Source of the DNA: Amycolatopsis australiensis
GTDB taxonomy: Bacteria > Actinomycetota > Actinomycetes > Mycobacteriales > Pseudonocardiaceae
Length of the DNA stretch: 64,000 bases
Assembly (NCBI RefSeq): GCF_900119165.1
Contig: NZ_FPJG01000006.1
Span: 2,170,001-2,234,000, forward strand
Reading direction: 5' to 3'
The notes beneath the pieces were generated by a model. The model ran no database searches. It had not been told where the DNA came from and saw only the letters and a list, made by a program, of their open reading frames with translations. This document shows, piece by piece, positions 60,765 through 64,000 of this stretch; within the stretch, counting starts at the first letter, position 1; the number at the start of each line of letters is the position of its first letter. A program made the translations under genes and the position numbers.

Positions 60765-62125
60765 CCTTTCCGACGGGCTTCCTGTGGGGCGCGGCGACCG
60801 CGTCCTACCAGGTCGAAGGCGGGGTGCGGGAAGGCGGCCGCGGACCGTCGGTCTGGGACACGTTCGCGGCGGTGCCCGGCAAGGTGGCCGGCGGCGCCTC
60901 CGGCGAGATCGCCTGCGACCACTACCACCGGTACGCGGCCGACATCGGCCTGCTGGCGGACCTGGGGCTGGGCGCCTACCGGTTTTCGGTGGCGTGGCCG
61001 CGGGTCATGCCGGACGGCCGGACACCGTCGGCCGCGGGGCTCGCGTTCTACGACCGGCTCGTGGACGAGCTGCTGCGCCGCGACGTCGTGCCGGTGCTCA
61101 CGCTGTACCACTGGGACCTGCCGCAGGCGCTGGAGGACGCGGGCGGCTGGCCGCTGCGTGACACGGCTTCCCGGTTCGCCGAGTACGCGGTCGTGGTCCA
61201 CGACGCGCTGGGCGACCGCGTGGACCAGTGGACGACGATCAACGAGCCGTTCTGCGCGGCGTTCCTGGGCTACGGCAGCGGGGTGCACGCGCCGGGCGTC
61301 CAGGACTACGACACGGCACTGGTCGCGGCGCACCACCTGCTGCTCGCGCACGGGCTGGCGACGCGGGCGCTGACGTCGCGGGCGCGGCCCGGGCACGAGT
61401 TCTCGCTGGCCCTGAACTTCGCCCCGGCCCTGCCGGACGGCACGTCCCCGGCGCACCTGGAGGCGGCACGGAAGTTCGACGGCATCCACAACCGATTCTT
61501 CCTCGACCCCGTGCTCGGCCGCGGCTACCCGCCGGACGTGCTGGCGGACGTGGCCGGGCACGGCGGCCGGTTCGCGGCGTCGGTGCGCGACGGCGACACG
61601 GACACCATCGCGGCGGCGATCGACTGGCTGGGGGTGAACTACTACGCGCCGGCCCGCGTCACGCCGCTGGCCGACCCGCTGGCACCGAGCAACTGCCCGT
61701 TGCCGGGGCTGCGGGGACTGGACGTGCTCCCCGGGGCCGGCCCGCTCACGGCGTTCGGCTGGGAGCAGTCCCCGTCGACGCTCACTTCGCTGCTGGAGCG
61801 GCTTTCCGCGGAGTCCGGCCTGCCCCTGGTGGTCGCCGAGAACGGTGCGTCCTTCGTGGACAAGGTGGTGTCCGGCCGGGTGCACGACGCGGCCCGGGTG
61901 AACTACTTCCTGGAACACCTCCACGCGGTCCACGCCGCGATCCGCGCCGGAGCCGACGTCCGCGGGTACTTCGCGTGGTCGCTGCTGGACAACTTCGAGT
62001 GGGCGATGGGCTACACGCAACGGTTCGGCCTGATCCACGTGGACTTCGAGACGCAGGTCCGGACGGTCAAGGACTCGGGCCGGTTCCTGGGCCGGGTCGC
62101 CAGGGCCAACGCGCTGCCGGAGTAG
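60761..62125 (+). CDS. GH1 beta-glucosidase
   Basis: The 454-residue cytosolic enzyme hydrolyses beta-glucosides brought in by the upstream importer. GH1 landmarks are FPTGFLWGAATASYQVEGG, the acid/base Glu in WTTINEPFCAA, the nucleophile Glu in LVVAENGASFVD, and YFAWSLLDNFEWAMGYTQRF. The start overlaps the permease stop (ATGA), so the four genes from 57796 form one operon. There is no signal peptide. Specificity may be cellobiose or other aryl or oligo-beta-glucosides. Confidence 0.95.
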   Translation: MTFPTGFLWGAATASYQVEGGVREGGRGPSVWDTFAAVPGKVAGGASGEIACDHYHRYAADIGLLADLGLGAYRFSVAWPRVMPDGRTPSAAGLAFYDRLVDELLRRDVVPVLTLYHWDLPQALEDAGGWPLRDTASRFAEYAVVVHDALGDRVDQWTTINEPFCAAFLGYGSGVHAPGVQDYDTALVAAHHLLLAHGLATRALTSRARPGHEFSLALNFAPALPDGTSPAHLEAARKFDGIHNRFFLDPVLGRGYPPDVLADVAGHGGRFAASVRDGDTDTIAAAIDWLGVNYYAPARVTPLADPLAPSNCPLPGLRGLDVLPGAGPLTAFGWEQSPSTLTSLLERLSAESGLPLVVAENGASFVDKVVSGRVHDAARVNYFLEHLHAVHAAIRAGADVRGYFAWSLLDNFEWAMGYTQRFGLIHVDFETQVRTVKDSGRFLGRVARANALPE

Positions 62126-64000
62126 TCAGGGCCGCTGCCGGAAGGCGTCGGCGACGCCGGAGCGGGACGGCGTCTCCAGCTTGCCCAGCAACCTCGTCAC
62201 GTGCGCCTGCACGGTCCGGCGCGGCAGCGACAGCTCCGCCGCGATCTCCGGGTTCGACCGGCCCTCCGCCACCAGGCTCGCGATCCGGACCTCGATCGGC
62301 GTCAGCGACTCCCAGCCGTGGCCCGGCCGGACCGGCGCGAAGAGCGCGCCCCGGCGGACCCCGAGGCGGCGCAAGCGCGTCTCCGCCCGGCGCAGGTCCC
62401 AGCGTGCCCCCAGCGCCGTGTACAGCTCGGCCGCCTCCTCGAACGCCGCGTGCGCCGCGTCCAGCCGGCCCGCGCGGGCCAGCAGCACCGCCGCGTCCTC
62501 CAGCGCCGACGCCAGTTCCGGGCGCCGGCCGACCGCGCGGAAGTGCTCCGCCGTCGCCAGTACCGCCGCCGGGTCCGCCTCGATCAGCCCGCGGCACCAC
62601 GACGCCGCCGCGTGTGCCCGCGCCGGACGTCGCTCCTTCGCCGCCTCCTCCTCGCACACCGCGAGCGCGCGCCGGGCGCGGGCGACGTCGTCCTGCTCCA
62701 TCGCCAGCCGGACGAACGCCGGGAGCCACTGGTGCCGCAGCATCATCTGCGCGTACGTCGGGTTCAGGATCGGCTCGAGGACGGTCAGCGCGCGGGCCCG
62801 GTCGCCGCGCTGCTCGGCCGCGAGCGCGTCCGCGACCAGCAGGAAGTCGAAGCTTTCGCGCTCGGCGCCGGTCGCCGGGGCGTACGCCTCCGCCGCGTCG
62901 AGGTGGGCCGCGGCCTGCGCGCGGTCGTCTCGGCGGCCCGCGATCAGCGCCGCGACGCCGTGCAGCAGCAGCGCCGCCGGGCCCGGCTCGCGCAGGCCGT
63001 AGAACGTGATCGCCGGGCCGTCCTCGGTGACCGTGTCCAGCTCGACCAGCGCCTCGTCCCAGCGGCCCTCCCAGTACCGGTGCACCGCGGCCGACACCTG
63101 CAGCCCGACCGGCATCGCGTGCCGCGTCGCGACGTCGCCTGCCGCGCGCAGCGCCGCGTCCGCTTCGGCCAGGCGGTCGAGGTTCTGCAGGGTGAACACG
63201 CGGTTGTCGAGCAGGTCGAGGTGCAGGTCGGCCAGCTCGGGTTCGTCGCCGACGGCCTCGATCGCCGCGTCGACGTGCGCCAGCGCGCTGTCGTGCTCGC
63301 GCCGGACCGAATCCACCAGCCACAACGTCTGCAGCGCGTGCGCGGTCAGGTACCGGTCCCCGCCGGCGAGCGCCTTCGTCTCGTGCGCCGCCTTTTCCGC
63401 CGCGTCCAGATCGGACAGATCGCCACGGCGGAAGTTCGCCAGCAGCTGCCGGTGCTTGACCCGCCACAGCTCGGGCACGGCCGGGTCGTCGACCGACGCG
63501 GCCAGCGTCGCGACCGCGCCTCCGGTGTCGCCACGGCGGTGCCGCAGCGCCGCGAGGATGTGCCGCATCTCCTCGGCCGCGTCGGGCTCGGTGGCCACGT
63601 CAAGGGCTTGCCGCGCCAGGCTTTCCGGGTCGCGCTCCAGCCGGAACAGCACCTTGACCAGCGCCACCAGCAGGACCTCGCGCCGCGGTCCCGCTCCCGC
63701 CGCCAGTGCCCGCTCCAGCAGCTCGACGGCGATCAGCGGCGCCCGGTTCGACACGGCCGCGTGGTGCGCGGCGAGCCAGTCCAGCACCCATTCGTCCACT
63801 GTGGCCGGGGCGGCGACCAGCTGCTCGGCGACCCGCTTGACCGGCGCGCCGATCCCGGCGAGCGCTTCGGCCGCCTGCCGGTGCAGCGCCGCCCGCGTCC
63901 CGGACGGCAGCCGGTCGTAGAGCGCCTGGCGCAGCAGGGGGTGCCGGAACGCCAGCTGCGTCCCGGTGTCGATCAGGACGTTCGCCGCGACGGCTTCTTC
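62126..64000 (-). CDS. Large LuxR-type regulator with ATPase-type N-terminus, 5' end outside the window
   Basis: The frame is open to base 64000, so the N-terminus, probably a P-loop ATPase as in LAL-type regulators, is missing; 624 codons remain. The visible part begins with the winged helical tail of the ATPase (LAFRHPLLRQALYDRLPSGT). It continues with TPR-like helices and ends in a LuxR helix-turn-helix (SLTPIEVRIASLVAEGRSNP and PRRTVQAHVTRLLGKL). Such regulators activate sugar or secondary-metabolite genes. Its stop abuts the GH1 stop with no spacing. Confidence 0.88.
   Translation of the reverse strand, partial: EEAVAANVLIDTGTQLAFRHPLLRQALYDRLPSGTRAALHRQAAEALAGIGAPVKRVAEQLVAAPATVDEWVLDWLAAHHAAVSNRAPLIAVELLERALAAGAGPRREVLLVALVKVLFRLERDPESLARQALDVATEPDAAEEMRHILAALRHRRGDTGGAVATLAASVDDPAVPELWRVKHRQLLANFRRGDLSDLDAAEKAAHETKALAGGDRYLTAHALQTLWLVDSVRREHDSALAHVDAAIEAVGDEPELADLHLDLLDNRVFTLQNLDRLAEADAALRAAGDVATRHAMPVGLQVSAAVHRYWEGRWDEALVELDTVTEDGPAITFYGLREPGPAALLLHGVAALIAGRRDDRAQAAAHLDAAEAYAPATGAERESFDFLLVADALAAEQRGDRARALTVLEPILNPTYAQMMLRHQWLPAFVRLAMEQDDVARARRALAVCEEEAAKERRPARAHAAASWCRGLIEADPAAVLATAEHFRAVGRRPELASALEDAAVLLARAGRLDAAHAAFEEAAELYTALGARWDLRRAETRLRRLGVRRGALFAPVRPGHGWESLTPIEVRIASLVAEGRSNPEIAAELSLPRRTVQAHVTRLLGKLETPSRSGVADAFRQRP

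Overview
This is a very GC-rich, gene-dense actinobacterial chromosome segment with GTG and TTG starts, many leaderless-looking starts and many 4-bp ATGA/GTGA overlaps. The first 19 kb keeps the gene order known from mycobacteria (mfd, mazG, an lpqU-like transglycosylase, eno, ftsB/divIC, DUF501, ppx), but with an F420-type PPOX enzyme and an EfeUOB iron system inserted. Together with the secreted polymer-degrading enzymes, this suggests a soil Pseudonocardiales member such as Amycolatopsis. The genus is inferred from gene order and style only; no 16S gene is present.

Layout. 1-4.6 kb: the 3' part of mfd, a hypothetical gene, and a SurA-like lipoprotein translationally coupled to mazG. 4.6-9 kb: a PPOX enzyme under a MerR-type palindrome, a TetR/SGNH-hydrolase pair, an MmyB-type regulator with a secreted beta-propeller protein, and a KTSC protein. 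9-12.4 kb: efeU-efeO-efeB on the minus strand behind two IdeR/DmdR1-type iron boxes. 12.5-19.3 kb: two lytic transglycosylases (the second behind a possible c-di-AMP riboswitch), a 30-residue membrane protein, a TPR protein, a VOC protein, eno, ftsB, DUF501 and Ppx/GppA. 19.5-25.1 kb: a complete dipeptide/oligopeptide ABC transporter operon. 25.2-26.9 kb: a secreted subtilase with a strong terminator.

27-28.5 kb is a decayed polymorphic-toxin locus: a HINT tail plus a GIY-YIG-like nuclease broken by frameshifts, followed by an intact gene that may be the orphan immunity gene. 28.5-34 kb: an S10-type carboxypeptidase-like protein, an endonuclease V remnant beside an intact uracil-DNA glycosylase, an NDH-2 dehydrogenase and a GH18/ricin-type chitinase. 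34-38.4 kb begins with an unusual short-armed tRNA with anticodon UAA whose 3' part is duplicated, and continues with an alpha/beta hydrolase, a GbsR regulator, a deleted methyltransferase, a GH51 remnant, an intact expansin-CBM2 gene under a CebR-type box, and another decayed gene. This looks like an old integration and decay zone.

38.6-48 kb: a STAS protein, DUF4383 and FUSC membrane proteins, a CsoR-type copper operon (copZ, a His-rich exported protein, copA), a P450/TetR divergent pair, and an LAxTG-anchored thioester-domain surface protein. 48-51 kb is a chitin-linked group: an AraC regulator, an intradiol dioxygenase fused to a chitin-binding module, and a GH19 chitinase. DasR-type (dre) motifs lie before the GH19 gene, before the GH18 gene and, weaker, before the AraC gene. 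51-57 kb: a lone zinc anti-sigma protein, an AsnC regulator divergent from a 14-TM MFS exporter, an aldo/keto reductase and a NagZ-like GH3 lipoprotein. 57.2-64 kb: a sugar ABC importer without its ATPase, co-transcribed with a GH1 beta-glucosidase and flanked by two LuxR-type regulators, the last cut off by the window end.

Taken together, the accessory genes serve polymer feeding (chitin, cellulose/xylan, peptides, beta-glucosides), metal homeostasis and cell-wall turnover. I saw no CRISPR array, insertion sequence, rRNA or intact phage genes.
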